Shown here piece by piece: positions 17,205-25,217 of a DNA stretch of 64,000 nt (positions are counted from its first letter, which is position 1; the number at the start of each line of letters is the position of its first letter). The translations under genes were made by a program, and so were the position numbers. The stretch lies in the NCBI GenBank assembly GCA_033794685.1, contig JARAYZ010000002.1. One strand, given 5' to 3'. The DNA comes from Lentzea sp033794685 (GTDB lineage Bacteria; Actinomycetota; Actinomycetes; Mycobacteriales; Pseudonocardiaceae). The notes below the pieces were generated by a model, which was not told the DNA's origin, did not search any database, and worked only from the letters and a program-made list of their open reading frames with translations.

Positions 17205-18341
17205 TTGCTCGGCTGGTGGCGGTCGCGCGGCAACGCGGCGCGGTTCGACCTGTTCGTCCGCTACACGTTCTACCTCAGCTACGTGTTCCTGCCACCACTG
17301 CTGATCACCGGCTTCGCCAACGAGGTCGGCACCGTCGGTCTGATCGTCCTGATCACGACGGTGCTGGCCTACGTGGCGGTGAGCATCCGCCTGGTCCACC
17401 TGGGCATCGAGTACCACCTGGGCCGTTCCCCGTTCCCCCGCACCCTACTGACGTCCTACCTCGTCGCCACCTGCGTGGTGCTGGCCTTCGGACAGGTCTT
17501 CTACCCGGACCCGGTGCAGGGCAAGCCCGACAGCCCGGGCGACGGCATCTCGGTGATCTTCCTGGTCCTCGCGATCACCACCCTGTCCGCCGTGCTGCGC
17601 CCGCGCATCCTCGTCCTGCTAGCCCTGGCCGGCGGCGGCTGGATGCTCCTCACCGCACCACAGGGCCACGCCCTGTTCATCACCCTGATGCTGCAGTTCC
17701 TGGTGGCCGCGTTCTGCTCGACCCTGTGGATGCTGCGAATCGTCTGGGAACTGGACCGCTCCCGAGAAGTCCGAGCAAACCTCGCCGTAGCCGAAGAACG
17801 CCTCCGCTTCGCCAGAGACCTCCACGACGTAGTGGGCCGCAACCTCTCCGCAGTAGCCCTCAAAGCAGACCTAGCAGCCCAACTGGCCCGCCGCGACCGT
17901 TCAGCGGCAGCCATAGACGAGATGCTGGAAGTCCGCCAAATCGCCCAGGACTCCCTCGACGAACTCCGCGCCGTAGTCAGCGGCTACCGCACAGCAGACC
18001 TCTCCGCAGAACTGGCCGGCGCCCGCTCGTTGCTGGCCTCAGCAGGCATCGACTGCCGAGTGATCGGCGAGGTGACCGTAGAAGGCGAGCAGGCAGGCGC
18101 CCTGGGCTGGGCAGTCCGCGAGGGCGTCACCAACGTCCTGCGCCACAGCGAGGCCCGCACATGCACAATCACGTTGCGCGGCAAAGTACTGACCATGACC
18201 AACGACGGCGTCACCGCGACCTCGTTCCGCTTCGGCAGCGGCCTAACAGGCCTGCACGAACGCATAGCGGCCCTAGGCGGCACCGTAACCGCAACCCCAG
18301 AAGCTCCCCACCGCTTCGTCCTGACCGTGGAGCTGCCGTGA
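17205..18341 (+). CDS. DesK-like sensor histidine kinase
   Basis: The kinase has an N-terminal membrane region with about five or six helices (to residue 180), then a HisKA_3 dimerisation segment with phosphoacceptor His207 (RFARDLHDVVGRNLS) and an ATPase domain ending in the glycine-rich SGLTGLHERIAALGG. GGAGG at 17195-17199 favours TTG 17205; GTG 17199 in the same frame overlaps the permease stop and is an alternative. It presumably senses a membrane or envelope cue and phosphorylates the next gene's product. Codon use changes sharply near base 17755: before it, third positions are G/C; after it, codons such as GTA, GCA, CTA, AGA and CCA are common. Confidence 0.9.
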   Translation: MLGWWRSRGNAARFDLFVRYTFYLSYVFLPPLLITGFANEVGTVGLIVLITTVLAYVAVSIRLVHLGIEYHLGRSPFPRTLLTSYLVATCVVLAFGQVFYPDPVQGKPDSPGDGISVIFLVLAITTLSAVLRPRILVLLALAGGGWMLLTAPQGHALFITLMLQFLVAAFCSTLWMLRIVWELDRSREVRANLAVAEERLRFARDLHDVVGRNLSAVALKADLAAQLARRDRSAAAIDEMLEVRQIAQDSLDELRAVVSGYRTADLSAELAGARSLLASAGIDCRVIGEVTVEGEQAGALGWAVREGVTNVLRHSEARTCTITLRGKVLTMTNDGVTATSFRFGSGLTGLHERIAALGGTVTATPEAPHRFVLTVELP

Positions 18342-18943
18342 TCCGCATCCTGCTGGCCGACGACGAACACCTGATCCGAGGCGCCATGGCCGCCCTCCTC
18401 TCCCTCGAGGACGACCTGGAGGTGGTAGCCCAAGCAGCCACAGGCAAAGAAGCCCTGGCCACAGCAAGAGTCGTCCGACCAGACGTGGCCGTGATCGATC
18501 TCCAAATGCCAGACCTGGACGGCGTCTCAGTAGCCCAATCCCTAGCGCTCGAACTCCCCACCTGCTCCACGATGATCGTCACCAGCCACGGCCGCCCAGG
18601 CCACCTCAAACGAGCCCTGGCAGCAGGAGTAAGAGGCTTCCTACCAAAAACCGTCTCCTCAGACGTTCTTGCGACCGTCGTACGCACCGTCCACACAGGC
18701 GGCCGCTACGTAGACCCAGCCCTAGCCGCCGAGGCAATCAGCGCAGGCGACAGCCCCCTGACCCCAAGAGAAGCAGACGTCCTGGAACTAGCCCTAGAAG
18801 GCGCCCCCATCGACGAAATAGCCCGCCGCGCCTCCCTCTCCCCAGGCACAGTCCGCAACTACCTCAGCTCAGCGGTAGGCAAAACAGGCGCCTCGAACCG
18901 CCACGAAGCAGCCCGCTTCGCCAGAGCCAAAGGCTGGATCTAA
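18338..18943 (+). CDS. NarL/DesR-family response regulator
   Basis: The 201-residue protein begins at GTG 18338, overlapping the kinase stop by GTGA. The receiver domain (1-120) has the acidic pocket DDE at 8-10 and phosphoacceptor Asp54 (VIDLQMPDL); a LuxR-type HTH occupies about 140-200 (LTPREADVLELALEGAPIDEI, cut here for length, then SPGTVRNYLSSA). It probably controls the operon it closes, through the palindrome at 15542-15555. The whole gene uses A-ending codons unusually often for this genome. Confidence 0.92.
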   Translation: MIRILLADDEHLIRGAMAALLSLEDDLEVVAQAATGKEALATARVVRPDVAVIDLQMPDLDGVSVAQSLALELPTCSTMIVTSHGRPGHLKRALAAGVRGFLPKTVSSDVLATVVRTVHTGGRYVDPALAAEAISAGDSPLTPREADVLELALEGAPIDEIARRASLSPGTVRNYLSSAVGKTGASNRHEAARFARAKGWI

Positions 18944-19193
18944 CGATCCCCCACTCAGGAGCCCCGCTGGCCAAGGCTGCTTCTCGTCGCCACCCCGAAC
19001 CCGGCGGGGAAGGCGGGGCCACCAGGTACCGAGTAGCCCGCCACGCAGCCTCAGGGTCCCGAACAAGATCCCGCTCAACCTGTCACCGCAACGCAGGGTC
19101 GGACTCAAGCAACCACCCAGGTGCCTTGGGCACGGCCAGACCCTAACCCCACACAGCCCCAACCAGCACAAACGCACCCACCGGCCCCCGATT
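18944..19193. other. Gene-free stretch before tRNA-Leu
   Basis: The 318-bp gap between the response regulator and tRNA-Leu contains no convincing gene. GGCGGGGAAGGCGGGGCC and nearby GC-rich repeats could fold as a terminator for the operon, but no T-run follows. The final 70 bp hold the tRNA promoter, listed separately. Confidence 0.4.
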
Positions 19194-19221
19194 TTGGTGC
19201 ACACCGACGATCATGTAATCT
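19194..19221 (+). promoter_or_regulatory. Promoter of tRNA-Leu
   Basis: TTGGTG at 19194-19199 and TAATCT at 19216-19221 are separated by 16 bp and resemble a sigma-70-type -35/-10 pair. They lie about 40 bp before the tRNA 5' end at 19262, in a locally AT-richer segment. Confidence 0.5.
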
Positions 19222-19261
19222 AGGCACACACCACGGTGCGAGCCGAGGCAGAACTAAATAC

Positions 19262-19344
19262 GTCCGGGTGGCGGAATGGCAGACGCGCTAGCTTGAGGTG
19301 CTAGTCCCCGAAAGGGGGTGGGGGTTCAAGTCCCCCCTCGGACA
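19262..19344 (+). tRNA. tRNA-Leu (anticodon GAG)
   Basis: The sequence folds as an 83-nt class II tRNA. Acceptor strands GTCCGGG and CTCGGAC pair, the anticodon stem CTAGC/GCTAG encloses the loop TTGAGGT (anticodon GAG), a long variable arm follows (CCCCGAAAGGGGG), and the T-loop is TTCAAGT. Discriminator A at 19344; no CCA is encoded. It reads leucine codons CUC and CUU. A serine recombinase gene lies immediately downstream on the other strand. Confidence 0.95.
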
Positions 19345-19348
19345 CGGG

Positions 19349-19384
19349 ATTACCCCACGGGAGCAATTTTCCCAGTGGGGTAAT
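19349..19384 (+). terminator. Strong terminator behind tRNA-Leu
   Basis: ATTACCCCAC at 19349-19358 pairs perfectly with GTGGGGTAAT at 19375-19384, and the inner GGGA/TCCC pair extends the stem. The hairpin is followed by TGCTTTATATA. It would end the tRNA transcript and, on the other strand, lies just beyond the stop of the recombinase gene, so it may serve both. Confidence 0.7.
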
Positions 19385-19388
19385 TGCT

Positions 19389-20834
19389 TTATATAGCCAC
19401 TTCCGGTATCCCGGATCCCCAATCCAGCGCTAACGCCGCTTGCGTTGCATGTAGAGTTCGCAGGGAATTTCGACTGGTCGGCCAGGGTCTTAATTTCAGA
19501 TCAGACCCTACGCAGGTGATTTCTAGCTGTAGATCGTGGAGCTGCGCTGCCAGATCAGGCTCCGGATTGTGCCCGCGCTCAGTGATCAGTCTTGGGAGCG
19601 TCTGGAGCACGACGTCCTCGCGGACGTAGGTGTTGGCCGGCGCGTCCGGAGGCCGGGTCGACGCGCTGTTGAAGCCGTGCCGGCACCTGTAGGCAGGTCG
19701 GCTGTGCACCCAATGAGCGTCCATCCTCCGGTCGCACACCCCACACACGACCAGACCAGCCAACGCATATCTGCGTGCCCCGCCGTCTTTGGTCTGTCTC
19801 GGTGCCCTGATCCGATGGACCGCCACGAAGGTCGCATCGTCGACCAGCGGCTCGTGCGAGAGCTTCTCCGAGACCTCCCACGCCGTGACCGGGTTGCGGG
19901 TCACCCGGCCCGCGGCACGACCACCCCGCCGACCACCAGGGCCCCTCCCCCGCGTGCCATGCCGATTCCACACCTGCCTGCCCGTGTACCGCAGGTTCTC
20001 AAGAATCGCCGCGACCGCGGTCACCATCCACCGCCCGCCCGTCCTATGCGGGTTACGTCCCGGATCCGCACTCGACGGACACGGCACACCCTGGGCGTTC
20101 AGCTCACGCGCGATCGACGCCAGCGCACAACCACCCGCACGCTCACGGAACATCCACCGCACCCACGGCGCCGTCACAGGATCCGGCGCCAGCACCTGCA
20201 CCCGCCGACCCCACCCGCTATGCCTCGCATTCGGATGCGCGCCACCGTCGACCAGGCGGTACCCGTAAGGCGGACGGCCGCCCAGGAACCGGCCCTGCTG
20301 ACTGGCCTGCGCCCGCATCGCCGCCAGCACACGCTGCCGGGCACGGGCCACCTCCCGCTGAGCCTGCGCACCGAGCAACACCATCAGCGCTTGATGGACT
20401 GGGCTGTCCAACTCAACCGGGCCACCGGCCTCGGGCAACCACACCTGAACACCCAACTCGTTCAACCGCGAGACCACATCGCGGAACTGGTCACCGTACA
20501 AGGCGCGCTCGTACTCACCGATCACCACCGCATCGAACGCACGGTCCGACCGGGAAGCCGCGGCGAGCAACGCCGACGCCTCAGGACGTTCCCACCACGA
20601 CCAACGACGCGACCGCCCGACGTCGAAGAACTCCATCACCACCGAGCCGACACCATCGATCAACTCGTCCGACACGGCACGCTGCCACGCTCTGGAGGTC
20701 TGCGGGTCCTGGAACTCTCTTGTGGACATCCGGCCGTAGAACGCGACCCGCACACCTGCCTCGAGCATCGGCGTTGGCACTGGGCGGTGGTTTGCCACCA
20801 CAGCCAGCAATTCGACGTTTGTCAGCACGGTCAT
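19389..20834 (-). CDS. Large serine recombinase
   Basis: The 481-residue protein has a resolvase-type catalytic domain (AFYGRMSTRE, nucleophile Ser37, with the arginine-bearing AQAQREVARARQRV segment near 150), a recombinase domain (GGRPPYGYRLV, GRQVWNRHG) and a zinc-ribbon-like stretch (CGVCDRRMDAHW, YRCRHG). Such enzymes insert and excise mobile DNA. ATG 20834 is preferred because GAGGAG precedes it by six bases; the GTG three bases upstream is less well spaced. It sits tail-on to tRNA-Leu. The C-terminal coiled-coil region seen in phage integrases is short here. A broken relative lies at 34.2 kb. Confidence 0.88.
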   Translation of the reverse strand: MTVLTNVELLAVVANHRPVPTPMLEAGVRVAFYGRMSTREFQDPQTSRAWQRAVSDELIDGVGSVVMEFFDVGRSRRWSWWERPEASALLAAASRSDRAFDAVVIGEYERALYGDQFRDVVSRLNELGVQVWLPEAGGPVELDSPVHQALMVLLGAQAQREVARARQRVLAAMRAQASQQGRFLGGRPPYGYRLVDGGAHPNARHSGWGRRVQVLAPDPVTAPWVRWMFRERAGGCALASIARELNAQGVPCPSSADPGRNPHRTGGRWMVTAVAAILENLRYTGRQVWNRHGTRGRGPGGRRGGRAAGRVTRNPVTAWEVSEKLSHEPLVDDATFVAVHRIRAPRQTKDGGARRYALAGLVVCGVCDRRMDAHWVHSRPAYRCRHGFNSASTRPPDAPANTYVREDVVLQTLPRLITERGHNPEPDLAAQLHDLQLEITCVGSDLKLRPWPTSRNSLRTLHATQAALALDWGSGIPEVAI

Positions 20835-21001
20835 CACCTGCTCCTCAGGTCAGAGCCGAGACCTCAACACCGCGGGCGCATGACGAGCCCCCTCTCACGT
20901 CCACCCAAACAGCGCAGTCCGCCACTTCCGGACAGTTCCTCGCCGACGCCGAGCCGAGGTCCCGACTGCGCTGATGGCCAGCCCGGTCACCGGCACCTCG
21001 C

Positions 21002-21200
21002 GCCCGCCGCGCGGCGCTCGGGCTGATCGAAGGCATCTGCAACGGATTGGCCGGCGCAAGCCGGTTCGTCGGCGCCCCCTTTGGCCGACGACGTCGGGCG
21101 CCGCCGCCTGGCGGTCAGTGGCTACACCGCCACCGCATTGCTGTCGTCTGACCGGCACCTGTCGGCGTACCGCGTTGCTTGCCCAGTCGTGTATGGGTGA
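21002..21200 (+). pseudogene. Remnant of an MFS transporter gene
   Basis: The 480-bp gap between the recombinase and the next gene holds a transporter fragment in two frames. ALGLIEGICNGLAG and ASRFVGA (from 21014) are followed, one base shifted at about 21080, by LADDVGRRRLAVSGYTATAL, then a stop at 21198-21200. The segment matches the N-terminal part of actinobacterial MFS permeases with the GALADD..RRR loop. Only about 65 codons remain. I see no other gene between 20835 and 21315. Confidence 0.6.
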
Positions 21201-21315
21201 AAAGATGCCCAGAATCGCCGTTCCAACAATCACCCTTCGGGCGACGCCCTATGAGCCGGCGCCACCCGTGTCCTCTCATGCCGATGAGCGGATGGTGTGG
21301 CGGAGCTCCTCGTTG

Positions 21316-23631
21316 TCACTGACTCTTGCCGCTGGCGTGGGCCAGGAACGGGTGCGTTCCCTGGGTCCAGCCGAGGAAACGCCTACCTTTGCCGCGTCCC
21401 ATCGTTCCGGCCGGTGTGAAACGCTCTCCTTCGAGCACTTGCAGGAGCCCTTCTACCGCGGGCACGAGCCGAATGTCGCGAAGCTCAGTGCTCAACCTCA
21501 CCGCCAGCGACATCTGCACGCTGGGTTCACAGAAGCTGAGCAGGAAGAGGGCCTGGCGCCATGCGTACGCGGTGTTCTTCACCTGGATCAGCGCAGCGTG
21601 CAGGTGGTCCGTGCGCTGGGCCTGCCTGCGCACGATCCAGCTGAACGTGCGCCCCGCCAGTCCCGGCGCGTGTTCGCGCAGCTCCTCGGTCAGGTCGAGG
21701 GCGTCGACCAGCACGGCGAGGTTGTGCGTGGTCAGGATCTGGCTCTGTTCCAGCAGCATGCCGTTGGCCGCGGTGGAGCCGCCGGTGGTGCCCGCCCGCT
21801 GCCGGCACTGCTCCGTGAAGTCCGCGGCTGTTCGCTTGCCCCAGCGCAGGAGCGTGCGTTGCGGCTCGGACCAGTCCGCAGGCAGGTCGTAGTAGTTCGC
21901 GTAGAGCGTGTCGGACAGCAGTCGGCTCGCCACCGCGGCGGCGTCGCGCCACTTGGTGGTGAACGTGCCCATGAAGATGTCCGCGGCCACCTCCTCCACG
22001 AGTGGCAGTTCCAGTTCCGCCTGCTTCGCCAGTGTCCTGATCTCGGTCACCAGCGGGTTCGGCAGCAAAGCGTGCGGGAACGCGGTGAGTGCCAGCATCG
22101 TGATCTGCCGCAGGGCGCGGCGAGCGGCTGCGGCGTTGTCCGGCTGGGGTGACTTGCAGGGGGCGAGGGCCTGAACCCAGGGAAGCTCGGTGAACTGCAC
22201 CTGACACTCGAGGTTGAGCAGGAGCAGGCCGCGGCGGCGCCGGAATGCCGTGTAGGTCTGCTCGTGCAGCCCCGCCACGACCGGGTCGTCGATCGCCGCG
22301 CTGAGCAGCCGCGAGGTGAGCTGCGGCAGCACGGCCGCCAGCGTTTCCCCTGAGGTGATCACGCCGAGGCGCACCAACTCGTCCGCAGGCGCTTCGAGCG
22401 CCCGCGCCGCCTTGTGCACCAGACGGTCCGGCATCGTTGTGCCGCAGGGAATCTCGGCGGTCGTCTCGGCTTCGGACACCGCGGCAGTCGCGACGTCGAG
22501 CGACGGCAGACCGCCGTCAGCCGGGAACCGGTCCAGCCTGGACGCGAGCACACGGGCCAGCGTGGTACTCGTCGGCGCCATGACGGTCGCCGCCTGAGCG
22601 GCGTGCCACGCGCCGCGTTGTTCTGTCTCCGGGGCACCCCGGCGGCTCACCGTGTTCGCGATGGCACGGCGGATCCAGCCCACCTCCCGCGCAGTGAGCT
22701 CGAGGCTGCCGTGAGGGCAGGACTCCAGCGCGCGACGCAGTCTCGCGAAGTTGTTCTTCGGGTTGGTCTGCCTTCCCGAGGGTGTCACGGTGCGGCACAT
22801 GTCGGCGAAGTCCGCGAGCCACTGGGCCCTTTCCGCCGTCCAGTCCGCAGGCCACGTCCGGCACGGCCAGCCGCCGTGCACAGATCCGTCCTCCCCGAGC
22901 CGCGGTAGCTCACCGTCGACGGTGCGGCACCACAACGCCACCAGCCGGTCGTACAGCGGATCCCACACCGTCACTGCGGCGCGCATCTTCGCAAGTTGCG
23001 CAGGCACCCGCACGGCACGCAGGGACGCGGCGGCATCCCGCACCGAAGCCGCCCGGACGGCGGAGTCCGACGGCCGGGCAACCGGTTCGAAGCGCGGCGT
23101 CAACCGCAGCCGGTGCATCAGCGGCCGCAGCTCGGCGACCAGATCGAGAGCCTGCTCCGGGAAGCCCTTGTCCAGCAGCAACGCCACCACAGGCAGCGCC
23201 GCGTCCTCGGGCACCTCGACCCGGAAACGCCCGGCACGGACCGCGTCCAGGAGCTCGGCCTGACCGGCGTCCCCGAGATACCACAGGTTGAGCCGTTCCC
23301 GCTCGTTGCCGCCTGGAACCTCGTCCGGAAGGGAAGCGACGCGGGCGGCCTCGTCTTCGGACAGCGGCACCTCAGCCAGGTACCTGCCGGTCGCGAAGCC
23401 ACCGTGCGCGACCTCGAGCGTCACCCACGCCGGGGTGTCCGCGACCGGGGTGCGGGAACCGACCGCAAGCGTGCCGTCGGCCATTCCGCTGACGACGTCC
23501 TCCCAGCGCCGCACCTTCCGCAGCGCCCGCTCGCGGTCGGCCTCGGTGCCCGCAGAGATCGCCGCAGCCAACGCCCGCGCCAACTGACCGGTGGCGTAAC
23601 CCGGCGAAGCGGTGCGGATCTGGTCGGACAC
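21316..23631 (-). CDS. Large protein of unknown function (771 residues)
   Basis: I do not recognise this family. The product is soluble and mostly helical, without signal peptide, P-loop or known catalytic motif. Notable pieces are an early stretch (WEDVVSGMADGTLAVGSRTP), several Trp-rich segments (HGGWPCRTWPADWT) and an Arg/Gly-rich C-terminal tail (GRGKGRRFLGWTQG). GTG 23631 is preferred over GTG 23643 because GGAG lies six bases upstream. It begins 23 bp from tRNA-Pro and ends beside the MFS remnant, inside the mobile-DNA zone, so it may be cargo of an integrated element. Codon use is normal for a high-GC host. Confidence 0.7.
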   Translation of the reverse strand: MSDQIRTASPGYATGQLARALAAAISAGTEADRERALRKVRRWEDVVSGMADGTLAVGSRTPVADTPAWVTLEVAHGGFATGRYLAEVPLSEDEAARVASLPDEVPGGNERERLNLWYLGDAGQAELLDAVRAGRFRVEVPEDAALPVVALLLDKGFPEQALDLVAELRPLMHRLRLTPRFEPVARPSDSAVRAASVRDAAASLRAVRVPAQLAKMRAAVTVWDPLYDRLVALWCRTVDGELPRLGEDGSVHGGWPCRTWPADWTAERAQWLADFADMCRTVTPSGRQTNPKNNFARLRRALESCPHGSLELTAREVGWIRRAIANTVSRRGAPETEQRGAWHAAQAATVMAPTSTTLARVLASRLDRFPADGGLPSLDVATAAVSEAETTAEIPCGTTMPDRLVHKAARALEAPADELVRLGVITSGETLAAVLPQLTSRLLSAAIDDPVVAGLHEQTYTAFRRRRGLLLLNLECQVQFTELPWVQALAPCKSPQPDNAAAARRALRQITMLALTAFPHALLPNPLVTEIRTLAKQAELELPLVEEVAADIFMGTFTTKWRDAAAVASRLLSDTLYANYYDLPADWSEPQRTLLRWGKRTAADFTEQCRQRAGTTGGSTAANGMLLEQSQILTTHNLAVLVDALDLTEELREHAPGLAGRTFSWIVRRQAQRTDHLHAALIQVKNTAYAWRQALFLLSFCEPSVQMSLAVRLSTELRDIRLVPAVEGLLQVLEGERFTPAGTMGRGKGRRFLGWTQGTHPFLAHASGKSQ

Positions 23632-23653
23632 AGCGGACTCCACGGTTTGTCGG

Positions 23654-23725
23654 ACATGGAGGCGGGAATCGAACCCGCGCCCTCCCCGTCCCGAGCGGGG
23701 TGATCTACCACTGATCTACTCCATG
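23654..23725 (-). tRNA. tRNA-Pro (anticodon CGG), atypical sequence
   Basis: On the minus strand 72 nt fold as a full cloverleaf. Acceptor strands CATGGAG and CTCCATG pair perfectly, the D stem is GATC/GATC with loop AGTGGTA, the anticodon stem CCCCG/CGGGG encloses CTCGGGA (anticodon CGG), the variable loop has 5 nt, and the T stem GCGGG/CCCGC encloses TTCGATT. Proline identity bases G35, G36 and a C1-G72 pair are present, but the discriminator is U rather than A, and body and acceptor differ from the usual actinobacterial tRNA-Pro as I remember it. It lies beside a tyrosine integrase and may belong to a mobile element. Confidence 0.8.
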
Positions 23726-24012
23726 ATGCGCGCGAATCGTATCGATCACGCACACCGGCCGCTCTCGAATTACCAGACGTCCGGTCATGCCTCAGAGCGC
23801 GTACCCGGCAGAGACGCGAGCAACACGCGTTGCGCAAGCCTGTTGCTCCTCAAACTTCGGCCACCATCTGACACAGCCAGACGATGATGTGGCCTCTCGC
23901 CGCCGTAGCAGAACAACCTGCCGGCGCTCCGTGGTGACGCAAAGCCACCGAGCGTGCAACTTTGCGGGCGCATTCTCACGAGCGGCTCCCCTACATGCCC
24001 TCGAGGCCCATC

Positions 24013-25068
24013 ATGAGCACCAACCCCACCACCATCCGAGCCGCCCGGCTACTAATCGCCCAACTCGGCCTCACCCCCGACGACCTCCTCTGGGAACCCG
24101 CCGACATCCCCACCTTCGCCGAGTACGTCCCCAAAGTCGCCAGCGCCGCAGGCCCAGGCGCACGACACACCTACGACACCTACTGGACCCACATCATCAC
24201 CGCCTTCGGTGACCGCCCACTCGACCACGTCGATGCCACTGACATCGAGACCCTCATGCGGCACATCGTCGGCCTCCGCATCATCCGACGAACCGACCGC
24301 GGCGGACACAGCACCGGCGAACACCTCCTCGTCGCCATGCGCACCATCTACATCCACGCCATCCGCGACGAGATCCTCCCACCGCACTACAACCCGGCAG
24401 CCGCCGTACCGAAACCCCACAGACGACCACCATTGCGCAAGGCACTCACCAACCAGGAACTGACCGACATCAACGATGTGGTCGCCACGACAGGTGGCGG
24501 CACTCCACTCGACACGCTCATCGTCCGGCTGCATACCGAAACCGCCTGCCGACGCGGCGGAGCACTCGCACTCAGCGAGGACGACATCGAGCCGCAGTGG
24601 TGCCTACTTTGCTTGCGGGAGAAGAACAACACCATCCGCTGGCAACCAGCCAGCCCCACCCTCATCCGAGCCCTGCTCCAGCACCGCGACCAACGTGGCA
24701 CCCGCCGGCCATCACCCGAACCGTTGCTCCGCCACCGCGACGGGACACCGATCACCAGCCGGCGATACGACGGCCTCTGGCGAAGGGTTGGAAACCGACT
24801 CCCATGGGCGGCCGCACAAGGCATCTCCACGCAGTGGCTGCGACACACCACACTCACCTGGGTCGAACGCCACGTCGGACACGCGGTCGCCCACGCCTAC
24901 GCCGGCCACACCAACCACCACAACGACACCACCGGCGTCTACACCCGCGCCCAACTGCCTGAGGTCGCCGCCGCGCTCACCGCCCTCGTCGCCGAACCAC
25001 ATCCGCTTGCGCCCCGACAGCCACAGAGCAACCTCACGCTTCTCGCCACCACGAGGTTGGCGACATGA
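24013..25068 (+). CDS. Tyrosine recombinase / phage-type integrase
   Basis: The 351-residue protein has an N-terminal core-binding domain (about 20-115, FAEYVPKVASAAG, TYDTYWTHII) and a catalytic domain with Arg180 (TACRRGGAL), Arg277 in WLRHTT, His299 in YAGH and the nucleophile Tyr310 (GVYTRA). The usual His of the HxxR box is Gln274 here. ATG 24013 has GAGG six bases upstream. The 287 bp between it and tRNA-Pro hold no gene. It would integrate or excise the local element, with the tRNA a conceivable attachment site. A short ORF overlaps its stop. Confidence 0.88.
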   Translation: MSTNPTTIRAARLLIAQLGLTPDDLLWEPADIPTFAEYVPKVASAAGPGARHTYDTYWTHIITAFGDRPLDHVDATDIETLMRHIVGLRIIRRTDRGGHSTGEHLLVAMRTIYIHAIRDEILPPHYNPAAAVPKPHRRPPLRKALTNQELTDINDVVATTGGGTPLDTLIVRLHTETACRRGGALALSEDDIEPQWCLLCLREKNNTIRWQPASPTLIRALLQHRDQRGTRRPSPEPLLRHRDGTPITSRRYDGLWRRVGNRLPWAAAQGISTQWLRHTTLTWVERHVGHAVAHAYAGHTNHHNDTTGVYTRAQLPEVAAALTALVAEPHPLAPRQPQSNLTLLATTRLAT

Positions 25069-25217
25069 CCGAAGCCACCGTCCCGCTGTTCGTACCGCCA
25101 TCCCCGACAGCACCATCGATGTCGCCGTCCAATCCTGTGCCGCTCGAAAGTCATCGCTGCAGCTCACGCGGCGTACCTGTACTCGTTGATCACCCCACCG
25201 AGGATCCGGGTGCGTAG
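25065..25217 (+). CDS. Possible small ORF coupled to the integrase gene, probably truncated
   Basis: ATG 25065 overlaps the integrase stop as ATGA, an arrangement that usually marks a co-translated gene. The 50-residue reading (MTEATVPLFVPPSPTAPSM, then Ser/Pro-rich) has no known domain. From about base 25164 it runs antisense into the decayed transposase, so the original gene was probably cut by that insertion. It may no longer be functional. Confidence 0.35.
   Translation: MTEATVPLFVPPSPTAPSMSPSNPVPLESHRCSSRGVPVLVDHPTEDPGA

Noticed and set aside
23787..24012. Frames between tRNA-Pro and the integrase gene
   Set aside because: Composition and frame use do not fit a gene; this is more likely the promoter region of the tRNA and integrase genes.
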